This document shows positions 1 to 32,071 of a stretch of DNA of 64,000 nucleotides, in pieces. Source of the stretch: Rhodocyclaceae bacterium (GTDB lineage Bacteria; Pseudomonadota; Gammaproteobacteria; Burkholderiales; Rhodocyclaceae). The position numbers and the translations under genes are program-made. Position 1 is the stretch's first letter, and each line of letters begins with the position of its first letter. The stretch spans positions 445,071-509,070 of the forward strand of contig JACFMQ010000001.1 of the NCBI GenBank assembly GCA_019455325.1. Direction: 5' to 3'. The notes below the pieces were generated by a model. It saw nothing but the letters and a program-made list of their open reading frames with translations, did not search any database and was not told the DNA's origin.

Positions 1-1
1 C

Positions 2-2140
2 AGCGTCATCTCGCTGGGCAGCACGGCCGACGTCGACTTCGGCGAGATCCTCGACTACCTGATCTACGACAACCGCACGCACTACATCCTGCTCTACATC
101 GAGGGCATCCGGAACTCGCGGCGCTTCATGAGCTCGCTGCGCTCGGCCGCGCGCATCAAGCCGATCATCCTGCTCAAGGCCGGCCGGCACGCCGCCGGTT
201 CGGCGGCGGTGCAGACGCACTCGGGCATGATCGCCGGCTCCGACGCGGTGTTCGACGCCGCCGTGCGCCGCGCCGGCGTCGTCCGCGTCAAGAACGTCGG
301 CCAGCTCTTCTACGCGTCGAAGGCGCTGGCCTCGAAGTTCCGCCCGCAAGGCAAGCGCCTGGCCATCATCACCAACGGCGGCGGGCCGGGCGCCATGGCC
401 GCGGACCGCGCCGGCGACCTCGACATCCCGCTCGTCGAGCTGAACCTGGAGACGGTGCAGAAGCTCAACGCCTGCCTGCCGACGACCTGGTCGCGCAGCA
501 ACCCGATCGACATCGTCGGCGACGCGACGCCGGAGCGCTACCGCGACGCGATCCTCGCCGTCGCCGCCGACCCGGACGTCGACGGCATCCTGGTCATGCT
601 CTCGCCGCAGGCCATGACCGACCCGGACAAGGTGGCGCGCGCCGTCATCGAGGCGCACGCGCAGACCGGCACGGCGCTGCTCACCTGCTGGATGGGCGAG
701 GAGCAGGTCGCCAGCGCACGGAAGACGCTGGAAGAGGCTGGCATCCCCGCCTTCCGCATGCCGGAGACGGCGGTCGAGCTGTATTCCCACATCTCGACCT
801 ACTACCGCAACCAGAAGCTGCTGCTGCAGACGCCGATGCCGACCGACCGCCAGGAGCGGCCGGAGACCGAGGGCGCCAAGATGCTGATCGAGGCGGTGCT
901 CTCCGAGCGGCGCAAGGTGCTCTCGGAGATGGAGTCGAAGGCCATCCTGCGCGCCTTCCGCATCCCGGTGGCGCAGACCATGGTCGCGCGCACGCCGACC
1001 GAGGCGCTACTGCTCGCCGAGCAGATCGGCTTCCCGGTGGCCATGAAGGTCGATTCGCCGGACCTGGTGCACAAGAGCGACGCCGGCGGCGTGCGGCTCA
1101 ACATCACCAACGCGCCGGCGGTGCGCAACGCCTACCACGACATCATCGAGACGGTGCAGAAGAAGCACCCGACGGCGCGCATCAACGGCGTCTCGATCGA
1201 GCCTTATCTCGCCCGCCTGAACGGCCGCGAGCTGATGCTCGGCGTCGTCCGCGACCCGATCTTCGGGCCGATCATCACCTTCGGTGCCGGCGGCACCGAA
1301 GTCGAGATCTTCAGCGACCGCGCCGTCGCGCTGCCGCCGCTGAACGGCTTCCTCGCCCAGGATCTGATCCGCTCGACGCGCGCCTCGAAGCTGCTCGGCG
1401 CCTTCCGCAACATGCCGCCGGCGAACATGGAGGCGCTAGAGGAAGTCCTGCTCAACATCTCGGAGATGGTCTGCGAACTGCCCTGGCTGCAGGAACTCGA
1501 CCTCAACCCGCTGATCATCGACGAGCAGGGCGCCATCGCCGCCGACGCGCGCATCGTCATCGACTATGCGCCGGCCACCGGCGACCGCTACTCGCACATG
1601 GCCATCCACCCCTACCCGGTGCACCTGATCCAGGAGTGGCAACTGCCGGACGGCCAGGTCGTCACCATCCGGCCGATCCGCCCGGAGGACGCGGAGATGG
1701 AGAAGGACTTCGTCGCCCGCATGTCCGACGAGAGCAAGTATTACCGCTTCATGGACACCATCCGCGAGCTGACGCAGCCGATGCTGGTGCGCTTCACGCA
1801 GATCGACTACGACCGCGAGATGGCGCTGGTGGCGACGATCGAGAACGAAGACGGCAGCGAGCTGCAGATCGGCGTCTCGCGCTACGTCACCAACCCGGAC
1901 GGCGAGTCCGTCGAGTTCGCGCTGGCCGTGGCCGACGACTGGCAGAAGCACGGCATCGGCCGCAAGCTGATGACGGCGCTGATCGAGTGCGCGCGCATGA
2001 AGGGCTACCGCGCCGTGGTCGGCGACGTGCTGGCGCTCAACACCAAGATGTTCCGGCTGATGACCAGCCTCGGCTTCACCATCCATCCGCATCCCGAGGA
2101 CGCGGCGGTGAAGCGCGTGGTCAAGCCGCTGCAGGGTTAA
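2..2140 (+). CDS. Pat-type protein acetyltransferase: NDP-forming acyl-CoA synthetase-like domains fused to GNAT (5' partial)
   Basis: The frame is open from the left edge, so the N-terminus lies outside the window; about 712 residues are visible. The first residues (VDFGEILDYL, then YIEGIRNSRRF) are typical of the CoA-binding/ligase half of ADP-forming acyl-CoA synthetases. An ATP-grasp subdomain follows at about nt 945-1560 (FPVAMKVDSPDLVHKSDAGGV region). A GNAT acetyltransferase domain occupies about nt 1650-2110, with the acetyl-CoA-binding stretch DDWQKHGIGRKLM. This order matches the Pat/YfiQ lysine acetyltransferases, which transfer acetyl groups from acetyl-CoA to protein lysines such as that of acetyl-CoA synthetase. 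That substrate is family knowledge, not visible here. An internal ATG at 128 is not the start because conserved sequence runs upstream of it. A strong hairpin follows the stop. Confidence 0.9.
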   Translation, partial: SVISLGSTADVDFGEILDYLIYDNRTHYILLYIEGIRNSRRFMSSLRSAARIKPIILLKAGRHAAGSAAVQTHSGMIAGSDAVFDAAVRRAGVVRVKNVGQLFYASKALASKFRPQGKRLAIITNGGGPGAMAADRAGDLDIPLVELNLETVQKLNACLPTTWSRSNPIDIVGDATPERYRDAILAVAADPDVDGILVMLSPQAMTDPDKVARAVIEAHAQTGTALLTCWMGEEQVASARKTLEEAGIPAFRMPETAVELYSHISTYYRNQKLLLQTPMPTDRQERPETEGAKMLIEAVLSERRKVLSEMESKAILRAFRIPVAQTMVARTPTEALLLAEQIGFPVAMKVDSPDLVHKSDAGGVRLNITNAPAVRNAYHDIIETVQKKHPTARINGVSIEPYLARLNGRELMLGVVRDPIFGPIITFGAGGTEVEIFSDRAVALPPLNGFLAQDLIRSTRASKLLGAFRNMPPANMEALEEVLLNISEMVCELPWLQELDLNPLIIDEQGAIAADARIVIDYAPATGDRYSHMAIHPYPVHLIQEWQLPDGQVVTIRPIRPEDAEMEKDFVARMSDESKYYRFMDTIRELTQPMLVRFTQIDYDREMALVATIENEDGSELQIGVSRYVTNPDGESVEFALAVADDWQKHGIGRKLMTALIECARMKGYRAVVGDVLALNTKMFRLMTSLGFTIHPHPEDAAVKRVVKPLQG

Positions 2141-2212
2141 GGGGCGGGGAAAGGCCGAACGGCGGGCAACGTCCTCGCCGTGAAGCCGATTTCCCCGACT
2201 CCGACACAAAAG

Positions 2213-2245
2213 AAAACGGCAAGGCGCGATGCCTTGCCGTTTTTT
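2213..2245. terminator. Bidirectional intrinsic terminator between convergent genes
   Basis: A perfect 13-bp stem (2213-2225 with 2231-2243) encloses the 5-nt loop GCGAT. An A-tract flanks it on the left and a T-tract (to 2245) on the right, so it can end transcription from both sides. It serves the Pat-type gene on the plus strand and the DUF3460 gene on the minus strand. Confidence 0.9.
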
Positions 2246-2266
2246 CGCGTCCGCGTCGGCGGCCGC

Positions 2267-2467
2267 TCAGAAATCGAAGTTGACGTCGTAGGGGTAGGAC
2301 TTGTTCGCTTCCTTCGCCTGCTGGTAGCGCGCCTGCGCTTCCAGGTCGACCTTCCTGTCCCACCAGATGGCGCGGCCCGTCTTCTGCTCCTCGGCCCACT
2401 CCGGGTTCTTGTCCATCATCTCGCGCATCCACTTGGTGTGGTCGGATTCGTACAGCGTGCCGAACAT
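2267..2467 (-). CDS. DUF3460 family small protein
   Basis: A 66-residue protein beginning MFGTLYESDHTKWMREMMDK, which fits the DUF3460 family of betaproteobacteria; family function is unknown to me. It is rich in charged residues and has no signal peptide or membrane segment, so it should be cytosolic. A GGGAG ribosome-binding site lies a few bases before the ATG. It follows the DUF3567 gene on the same strand with about 58 bp between them and ends at the shared terminator, so the two may be co-transcribed. Confidence 0.85.
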   Translation of the reverse strand: MFGTLYESDHTKWMREMMDKNPEWAEEQKTGRAIWWDRKVDLEAQARYQQAKEANKSYPYDVNFDF

Positions 2468-2525
2468 TGCAACTCTCCCGTCCAGGTAGCGAAAGGCGGC
2501 AATTATACCCGATCGCCCGCCCGCG

Positions 2526-2759
2526 CTAGTGGAAGCGGATCGGCCGGGCGAAGCCGTCGCAGTATTCCTCGATGAAGCCGTCGATGGTCTCTTCGTCGCG
2601 CTCGCCTTCGGGAATGGCGTCGATCGCCTCGCGGAAGCGGTAGGCCACCTCGCCCTGGATGAACAGGGTGCGGCTGCCTTCCTTGTCGACCAGTTCGAAG
2701 CCCTGCTGCGCGGGATAGGCGAGGATCGAGAAATGCTCGCTGTTGTAGACGACGTTCAT
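2526..2759 (-). CDS. DUF3567 family small protein
   Basis: A 77-residue protein starting MNVVYNSEHFSILAYPAQQG, matching the betaproteobacterial DUF3567 family. The frame stays open 26 codons further upstream, but the conserved family start and an AGGAG site 8 nt before the ATG at 2759 select this start. The C-terminal half is acidic. No function is known to me. It sits between the DUF1684 gene upstream and the DUF3460 gene downstream on the same strand. Confidence 0.85.
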   Translation of the reverse strand: MNVVYNSEHFSILAYPAQQGFELVDKEGSRTLFIQGEVAYRFREAIDAIPEGERDEETIDGFIEEYCDGFARPIRFH

Positions 2760-2873
2760 GGAACCCACTCCTTTCACCTTGCTGTGCTGCACTGCGAACA
2801 TGGAGACGAACGCGCACCTTTCAAGCCATCTGACCACATCCGGCGGCGAAGGTGCAAGAAAAATCGCGCCCGC

Positions 2874-3654
2874 TCAGTGCCCGTCGGCGTGGCGCAGTTC
2901 GCCGACTTCGACCGCGAACGGCAGCCAATTCTCCGGCGGGGGCAGCGGACAGGTGGCGAACGGGGTGAAGGCGCAGGGCGGGTTGCAGGCGAAGTTGAAG
3001 TCGAGGACGATGCGCCCGCCCGCGGGCGCCGCCGCCTCCAGGAAACGGCCGGCGCCGTAGGTCTGCCGGCCGCTCGTCGCGTCGCGGAAGACGAAGAGGA
3101 CGCCGGCGTCGCCGACGCGCACCGGCAGCAGCGCCGCCTCGGCCCCGCCGACGCGGAACACCGCCTGCCGCTCGACGCACACCGGCTTCGCGTCGCCGGT
3201 GACGTCCGGCACGTCCATGGTCTGCGGCGGATCGAGCGGCCGCCATTCGGCCTCGATGCGCCAGACCGGGTCGTAGGGGAAGCAGTCGACGCCGGCAAAG
3301 GGCCGCTTCGCCGCCCAGCCGCGGTCGCGCACGCGCGCCGCCAGCCGGCCGTCGCGCGCGATGACGAAGAAGGCCAGCGCGCCGTGCTCGACGACGGTCG
3401 GCGCGCCGTCGGCGTCGGTGCGCAGCGGCCCGGCCTCGCCCGCCGCCGGGCGCCAGACGATCGTGGCGCCGGCGCAGTCGAGCTTGCCGAGCCGCGCCGG
3501 CCCGTCGGGCAGGACGACCGTCGCCGCCGGGTCGGCGCCGACCGCGTTGGCGCCCTCTTCCAGCCAGAACAGCCCGGTCAGACCGAGCCAACTGTCGGGC
3601 GCGGCCAGGGCCTGCGCCCGCGCCGCGCGCCAGAACTGCCAGCGCGCTAGCTCG

Positions 3655-3662
<8 letters not shown>
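2874..3662 (-). CDS. DUF1684 domain protein
   Basis: A 262-residue protein that matches DUF1684 along its whole length. The N-terminal pattern [19 protein letters not shown], the central [21 protein letters not shown] and the C-terminal signature [28 protein letters not shown] and [12 protein letters not shown] are all present. The protein looks soluble and cytosolic. The start is a GTG at 3662 that overlaps the clpB stop by 8 bp, so it is probably translated with the end of the clpB message. The family has no function I can state with confidence. Confidence 0.85.
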
Positions 3663-6234
<2,572 letters not shown>

Positions 6235-6298
6235 CTTGTTTCCTCTCTGGAGCGGACTGGCTGAGAGATGGGGCAAAACCGACGGATTTCAAGTGCCG

Positions 6299-7453
6299 TC
6301 AGCGTCGGCGGCCGGCGCCGCCGACCTCCCGTCGCCGCTGTTCGAGGATGTCGACGGCGAGCAGCATCAGCTCCATGGCCCGCGTCTCCAGGTTGGTGAG
6401 CGCGGCGACGGCGGTCGTCGTCTCCGGGTCGTAGAGGAACCAGGAGGCGAAGCCCGGATACATGCCGTCCTTGCCGACCAGGCGCATGCCGGTCCGCTTC
6501 AGGCGATACCAGACCAGGCCTTCGAGCTGGCTGCTTTCCAGCTCCAGATCGAGCTGCGGAAAGGTTTCGACCCTGACGGCCGGCGTGCCGTCGGCGAGAC
6601 GGTGCGGACGCAGTTGCGCGACCTCGGGCAGGCCCGCGTGGAGGAGTTTCCCGAGATTCACCAGACGGACCGTATCCGTCGCCGTACCGATCAGATCGCC
6701 GGTGGCGAAGGCCAGGCGCTGGCTGGTCATCACCGGCTTCTGCAGGCGGCCCCGGTCGTCGCTCGCATGTCCGCAGGCTTCGTTGGCGACGAGGGTGAGG
6801 TCGTCGCCGGCCAGCACCGAGCCCATGCCGAGCGGCTCGGCCACCTGCCGGCGGATCTCCCCGGCATAGGGCTCCCCGGTCACCGCCTCGACGATCATCC
6901 CGAGCAGCAGGTAGCCGGAGTTGGAATACTGCTGCCGGGTGCCGGGATCGAAGTCGAGCGGCAGCGTCTTCAGGATGTCCAGCATCTCCCCAGGCTGCCA
7001 GGATTTCGTCGGCCGCGAGACGATGGCTGGCTGGCGCAGCATTTCCGGCAGGCCCGAGGTATGCGTCAGCAGATGGCGCACGGTGATCTCGTCGCCGCGC
7101 GGGAAATCCGGGAAGAAGCGGCCGACCGTCGTCTCGGGGGCGAGCTGCCCCGCCTCGATCAGCATTCGGATGCGGATGCCGGTGAAGACCTTGGTCACCG
7201 AGCCGAGCTTCATCACGCCGGCGTCGCGCAGCGGCACCGGATTGTCGACGCAGGCCAGCCCGAGCGACAGGCTTTGCGGTTCGCGCTGCCCCTTTTCCAG
7301 CACGGCCACCGCCACGGCCGGCGCCCCCGAGGTGCGCAGGAATTTCCGGGCCGGCGTTTCGAGATCGAGCGCCGCCGCCGGGGTGCTGAACAGCAGGCCG
7401 GACACGAGCCAGGCCGAGTGCGAGAAAAGGGATCGCAGCGTCCGTTCCGTCAT
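6299..7453 (-). CDS. Periplasmic serine beta-lactamase-fold protein (S12 peptidase/esterase family) in the NRPS operon
   Basis: A 384-residue protein with an N-terminal signal peptide (hydrophobic core about residues 14-27, likely cut near STPAAA), so probably periplasmic. It carries the S12/class C catalytic pattern: nucleophile in SVTK (Ser85, Lys88), HTSGLP at 131-136, and YSN at 176-178. No C-terminal transmembrane helices are visible, unlike ClbP. A GGAGG site precedes the ATG at 7453, and the acyltransferase gene ends 26 bp upstream, so this is the last gene of the NRPS operon. In other NRPS pathways this fold serves as a prodrug-cleaving periplasmic peptidase (ClbP, XcnG, ZmaM), as an offloading cyclase (SurE-type, cytosolic) or in resistance. 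Export makes maturation or self-protection likelier than cyclisation; that is inference. Confidence 0.85.
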   Translation of the reverse strand: MTERTLRSLFSHSAWLVSGLLFSTPAAALDLETPARKFLRTSGAPAVAVAVLEKGQREPQSLSLGLACVDNPVPLRDAGVMKLGSVTKVFTGIRIRMLIEAGQLAPETTVGRFFPDFPRGDEITVRHLLTHTSGLPEMLRQPAIVSRPTKSWQPGEMLDILKTLPLDFDPGTRQQYSNSGYLLLGMIVEAVTGEPYAGEIRRQVAEPLGMGSVLAGDDLTLVANEACGHASDDRGRLQKPVMTSQRLAFATGDLIGTATDTVRLVNLGKLLHAGLPEVAQLRPHRLADGTPAVRVETFPQLDLELESSQLEGLVWYRLKRTGMRLVGKDGMYPGFASWFLYDPETTTAVAALTNLETRAMELMLLAVDILEQRRREVGGAGRRR

Positions 7454-7479
7454 GTCGTGCCTCCGCAATGAAATGCCCG

Positions 7480-8457
7480 TCAGCCCGGCGGCTGCCCGCC
7501 GAAGCAATCGGCCAGCGGCGTTTTCGTCGCCGGCCAGTCGTGGCAGGCCGCGGCCAGTTGCAGCAGGACGTTGCCCGGCGGCCCGGCCTCGATGAGTCCG
7601 CTGATTCCCGCGCGCTGCAGAGCGCGCATCACCGCCAGCCAGCGCACCGGAGAAACCACCTGCAAGGCCAGATGAGCGGAGAGATCGGGCGTATCCGCCA
7701 GCACCCGGCCGCTCATCGACGACAGCAGCGGAATGCGCGCCAGCCGTACCGTCAGCCCGGCGGCGAAGGCGGCCACCTCGCGGGCGGCGTCGTTCATCAG
7801 CGGCGTGTGGAAGGCGCCGGCCGTGGCCAGCGCCGCCACCGAGACCCCCCGCGCGCGCATCGCCGGCGCCAGCGCCGCCAGCGCCTCGTCGAGGCCGGCC
7901 ACCACCAGTTGCCGGGGCGCATTGACGTTGGCCACCCACAGCCGGTCGCCGTGGCCGCTCCGCTCGATCCAGTCGGCCACCGCCGCGCGCATTTCGTCGA
8001 CCGGCGCGCCGATCAGCGCCCGCATGCCGCCGGGAAAGGCCGCGCAGCAGCGGGCGATGGCGCGGCCGCGCGCCAGCGCCAGGCGCAGCGCATCCTCGGC
8101 ATCGAGCATGCCCGAGCAGGCGAGCGCGGTGATCTCGCCGAGGCTGTGGCCGGCCAGGAGCTTGGGCTGTTCGCGGCCGTCGATGGCGCCGGCCCTTGCG
8201 AGGCCTTCCCAGGCGAGCAGGCCGAAGGCGACCGTCGCCAGATGCACGCTCACCGCATCGGCCGCCGCTTCGTCGCCGCACAGCAGCGCCTCGATGTCGT
8301 GATCGACCCAGGCCGAGAATTCCCGCAGGCGCTCGCGGGCGCCGGGCCAGGCGGCGAGGAGCGGCCGCCCCATGCCGGCGGACTGGCTGCCCTGCCCCGG
8401 AAAGACGACGGCCAGGCGCCCGGCCGGCGTCCGCGCGTTCGCCGCCTCTGCGCTCAT
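7480..8457 (-). CDS. Discrete malonyl-CoA:ACP acyltransferase (trans-acting AT)
   Basis: A 325-residue FabD-type acyltransferase. The nucleophile elbow GHSLGE puts the active serine at 105, GQGSQ lies at 21-25, and GAFHTPL places the catalytic His at 217; the AFH form is typical of malonyl-specific enzymes. It starts at 8457 with a 4-bp ATGA overlap with the upstream NRPS gene, so the two are translationally coupled. The PKS module in the large synthetase has no AT domain. The simplest reading is that this enzyme loads malonate onto that module in trans. Whether it also serves fatty acid synthesis cannot be told from sequence, but its place inside the operon argues for a dedicated role. Confidence 0.93.
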   Translation of the reverse strand: MSAEAANARTPAGRLAVVFPGQGSQSAGMGRPLLAAWPGARERLREFSAWVDHDIEALLCGDEAAADAVSVHLATVAFGLLAWEGLARAGAIDGREQPKLLAGHSLGEITALACSGMLDAEDALRLALARGRAIARCCAAFPGGMRALIGAPVDEMRAAVADWIERSGHGDRLWVANVNAPRQLVVAGLDEALAALAPAMRARGVSVAALATAGAFHTPLMNDAAREVAAFAAGLTVRLARIPLLSSMSGRVLADTPDLSAHLALQVVSPVRWLAVMRALQRAGISGLIEAGPPGNVLLQLAAACHDWPATKTPLADCFGGQPPG

Positions 8458-11400
8458 CCCGCGACTGCCCCGAGGTAGTCGACGATCCCGGCGGCGACCC
8501 CGTCCACCAGGTGTTCCATCAGCATCGTCTCGTGGCTGCCGTCGACCCATTTCAGTTCGACGCCGCCGGCCAGCCGCCCGCCCCAGCCCTGCAGGGGATC
8601 GTCGGGCAGGGTCAGCGCCGAAGCTGAGGTCTGGCACGGCGCGATCAGCAGCGCCCGCCCCGGCATCGGCGGCGCGTCGTAGCGCGCGGCGGCGAGCGCG
8701 TTGTTGTGATAGGTCTGCAGCAGCCGGCGCATCTGCACCGGCGAGAAGCCGGACGGCAGCATGCCCTGCTCGGTGCCGACGCGGATCAGGAAATCGAGAC
8801 GGTCGTCGCCGAAGCGGGTGCGGAAATCCGCCTCGCGCACCGGCAGGTGCTCGCTGAACAGCGTCGCCAGCATCGCCGCCTCGTCCTGCTGAATCAGCGC
8901 GCGCGCCACGCGATTGTCGGCGACGGTGTCGATCAGCACGATGCCGGCGACCTCGCCACCGAGCGCGCGATACTGTCGCGCCGCCTCGTAGGCGACGAGT
9001 CCGCCGAAGCTCCAGCCGGCGAAGACCAGCGGCGGCAGCGCCGGCCCGCCGCGTTCATCCAGGGTCCGCCGGATCGCCCGCAGATAGCCGCGCGCCATCT
9101 CTTCGACGGTCGGCATCTGCGGCCAGTCGGCGCTGAAGCCGGGCGACTCGACGGCCAGCACCGGGTGGCGGTCGGCCAGGCGGGCGGCCAGCGCCCGGTA
9201 GCAGAAGACGCTGCCGCCGACCGGATGGAAGAGAAGGATAGTCGTCCCGTCCGCCCGCTCGGCCAGCGGGATGACCGGCGTATAGGCGCTCTCCGCCGAC
9301 AGCGCATCGGCCAGCGCCGCGGCCAGCGCGGCGACGGTCGGCGCCTTGAACAGCGCAGACAGCGACAGCCGGCGGCCGAAGCTCTTCTCGATCAGCGAAA
9401 CGAGCCGGATGCCGAGCACGCTGTGCCCGCCCAGCTCGAAGAAATCGGCATCGACGTCGTCGACCGGCCGGCCGAGCAGTTGCGCCCACAGCGCGCACAG
9501 CTTCTCTTCGATCTCGCCGGCGGGCGCGCGCTTCCGGGTCTGGCGGCCGCCGCCGGCGGTCGGCAGGGGCAGATTGCGGCGGTCGACCTTGCCGCTCGCC
9601 GTCATCGGCAGGCTGCTCATGGCGATGAAATGGCTGGGCACGGCATACGGCGCCAGATGGTTGTGCAGGTAGGCGCGCAGCACGCCGGGGTCCGGCTCGC
9701 CGTCGGCGACGACGTAGGCGGCCAGCGTGCGCACGCCGTTGCCGCCGAAATCGCCGGCCAGCACCGCCGCCTGGCGCACCGCCGGCGCCCGGCCGAGAAT
9801 GGCCTCGACCTCGCCGATCTCGACGCGGTAGCCGCCGATCTTGACCTGCTCGTCCTCGCGTCCGGTGAAGAACAGCAGGCCGCCGGGCTGACGCAGGCCG
9901 ACGTCGCCGCTGCGGTACCAGCGTTGCCCGTCGGCCTCGACGAAGCGCGCCGCGGTCAGCGCCGCGTCGCCGTGATAGCCGCGCGCCAGCCCGCGGCCGC
10001 CGATCCACAGCTCGCCGGGAATGCCGTCGGGCAGGGGCCTGCCCGCCTTGTCGCAGACGCGGATCACGGTGCCGCGCAGCGGGCGGCCGATGGGCGGGTT
10101 GGCGTAATCCCGGTGGTGCGCGGCGTCGATCGCGAAGAGCGTCGAATCGACGCAGCACTCGGTCGGGCCGTAGGCGTTGAAGATGCGCACCGCGCCGTGC
10201 CCCGGCAGCGCGTGGAAGCGGGCCAGCAGTTCGCCGCGCAGGGCCTCGCCGCCGAGGATGAAGGTCGACACCGATGTGGCCTGCCCGTGGTCGGCCCAGA
10301 AATCGACGAGCAGCGAGAAGAGGCTGGGCGTGCCGTCGCACAGCTCGATGCCGCGCCCTTCGAGGAAGGCATGCAGGGCGCCGGGGTCCTTGCGCGTCTC
10401 GTCGTCCACCGGATGCAGCGCGTGGCCGCCGAGCAGCGCGGCGACGATCTGCTGCAGCGAGGCATCGAAGGAGAACGAGGCCAGCAGGGCGACGGCGACG
10501 GCTTTTTCCCGCCAGTCGCCCCAGCGCGGCGCGTAGATGTCGGCGAGCAGCGCGTCGCCGAGGTTGAGCAGGCTGCCGTGCTCGACGACGACGCCCTTGG
10601 GCATGCCGGTGGAGCCGCTGGTGTAGATCATGTACGCCGCGTGGCCGGGGCCGGCCGCCGGCCACGCGGGCGGCGCCCCGTCGGGCGCCAGCGCCGCCGT
10701 GCCGAAGCGCCCTGCCGCCGCCTGCGTTGGCTTCGGAACGGCGTTCGCCGTCGCGCCGCGCTTCTCGATCAGCACGTCGAAGCGGTAATCCGACAGCTCG
10801 CTCGCCGAGATGCGCGGCCGGGAGAAGGTGACGCGCACGGCCTCGCCGAAACGCGCCGCCCAGTCGGCGAAGAACGCCTGCGGCACGAACAGCTCGTGGC
10901 CGTTCTCCAGGCGGACCAGGCCCGCGCCGTCGCCGGTTTCCTCGGCGTGGCGGCGCAGCGCGTCGAGCAGCGCGGCGCGCCGTTCGAGATCCCAGACGCA
11001 GCCGAGGAAAACGTGGCCGCCGGGCGCCAGGCGGTCGAGCGCCCGGTCGAGCACCCGCCGCAGGTAGTTGTAGCCGGGGAAGTTCTCGACCACGCTGTTG
11101 AACGTCACCAGATCGTAGGCGGCGGCCGGCAGCAGATGGATGTCGACGGCCTCCATCTGGTGCGTATCGACGCGCACGCCGCCTTCCGCCGCCAGCGCCT
11201 CCAGGCGGTCCAGCTCGTGCCGCGACAGGTCGACGGCCGTGTATTGCGCGCAGTGCGCCAACTGCGCCCGCGCCACCCTGCCGGCGCCGCTGCCGACGTC
11301 GAGGACGCGACAGGCGTCGCTGCGCAGTGGCAGGGTCTTGTCGATCAGGTTGTCGGCCAGCTCCTGCAACAGCGCGTCGGCGAACGGCCGGCCGTCGAAG

Positions 11401-11971
11401 CAGCTCTTCCAACTGCCGTCGGCGGCGTCCGCCGTCACGTGCCGCCAGAGATCCAGCGACATCAGATCGCCCGGCCGTTCGATCGCCTCCTCGAAGTGCG
11501 CGACATCGAGGCAAAGCAGGTCGGCCAGCGCGGCGCAGGCATGGTGCAGGCGGCCGGCCTCGCCGACGTGCGCCGCATCGGTCAGCAGCAGCCGGGCGCC
11601 GCAGTTGTCGAGCATGATCGCGCGCCGCTGCAGCGGCAGCATCGGGTCGAGCGGGACATAGACGGCGCCGGCGCGCAGGATGCCGACGGCGGCGGCGACG
11701 AAGAAGCGGTTGCGCCCGCACATGACGCCGACCCTCGCCTCCGCCCCGTGGCCGCGGTCGACGATGAAGCGGGCGATGGCCGATGACAGGGCGTCGAGCT
11801 GCGCGTAGCTCATGGCGCCGTCGGCATCGACCACGGCGGCCCCGTCCGGGCGGGCGGCGCAGACGGCGGCGAAACGCGCCGCGAACGGGACGAAAGGCCC
11901 GTCGTCCGACGGCGGCGGCGGTTCCGGCACCTCGGGCAGGGACGGCGGGTCGAACGACAGGTCGGAGATTT

Positions 11972-11975
<4 letters not shown>
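8454..11975 (-). CDS. Terminal NRPS: adenylation domain interrupted by a methyltransferase, carrier domain, thioesterase
   Basis: A 1173-residue synthetase that completes the last module begun by the C domain at the end of the upstream 6641-residue protein. Adenylation motif A2 (RAGAVYVPLD) ends near residue 110 and A3 (YTSGSTGMPKG) begins near 451. Between them lies an inserted SAM-methyltransferase domain with glycine motif VLDVGSGAG at 224-232. My hand alignment to GrsA gives the specificity residues D-A-Q-D-I-G-A-V-D-K, close to the published Gln code. The carrier serine is 852 (LGGHS). A type I thioesterase follows, with nucleophile Ser989 in GWSFGG and a His in GSHETM, so it releases the product by hydrolysis or cyclisation. 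The start overlaps the upstream stop by 4 bp (ATGA), as does its own end with the acyltransferase gene. Confidence 0.95.
10761..11483 (-). other. Methyltransferase insertion between adenylation motifs A2 and A3
   Basis: Residues about 165-405 of the terminal NRPS. It shows motif I VLDVGSGAG, then FNSVVENFP and APGGHVFLG, all typical of NRPS-borne SAM methyltransferases. An uninterrupted A domain has only some 60-70 residues between A2 and A3; here about 340 separate them. In characterised enzymes, from memory, insertions at this site (TioN, KtzH) methylate side chains, while insertions between A8 and A9 (TioS) methylate the backbone nitrogen. Boundaries are approximate. Confidence 0.88.
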
Positions 11976-31897
<19,922 letters not shown>

Positions 31898-32071
31898 CGT
31901 CGGTTCGTTGAAGACAGGTCAGTCGTGTACCGCGTCCGGAGCGATGCCGGAAAACAACCGCAAAAATGACAAGGCACTTCGGCGCAGCGGAAGAACTTTA
32001 TCACGCCCGCTCTTCCGGATCGCCGGCTGCCGTTACAATCGTGGCTTCAGCCAGCGAAGGAACCATCCCGT
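31898..32071. promoter_or_regulatory. Divergent intergenic region between the NRPS operon and the solute-binding protein operon
   Basis: This 174-bp gap must hold the promoters of both divergent operons. A TACAAT -10-like element at 32034-32039 lies a sensible distance before the plus-strand gene at 32072, but its -35 partner is weak. On the minus strand I see no convincing promoter pair before 31897. No clear operator palindrome was found. Confidence 0.35.

Noticed and set aside
6281..6300. Hairpin between the S12 gene and clpB as a terminator
   Set aside because: The stem is only 5 bp with a 10-nt loop and a short broken T-tract, so I do not call it. Read-through into clpB remains possible.
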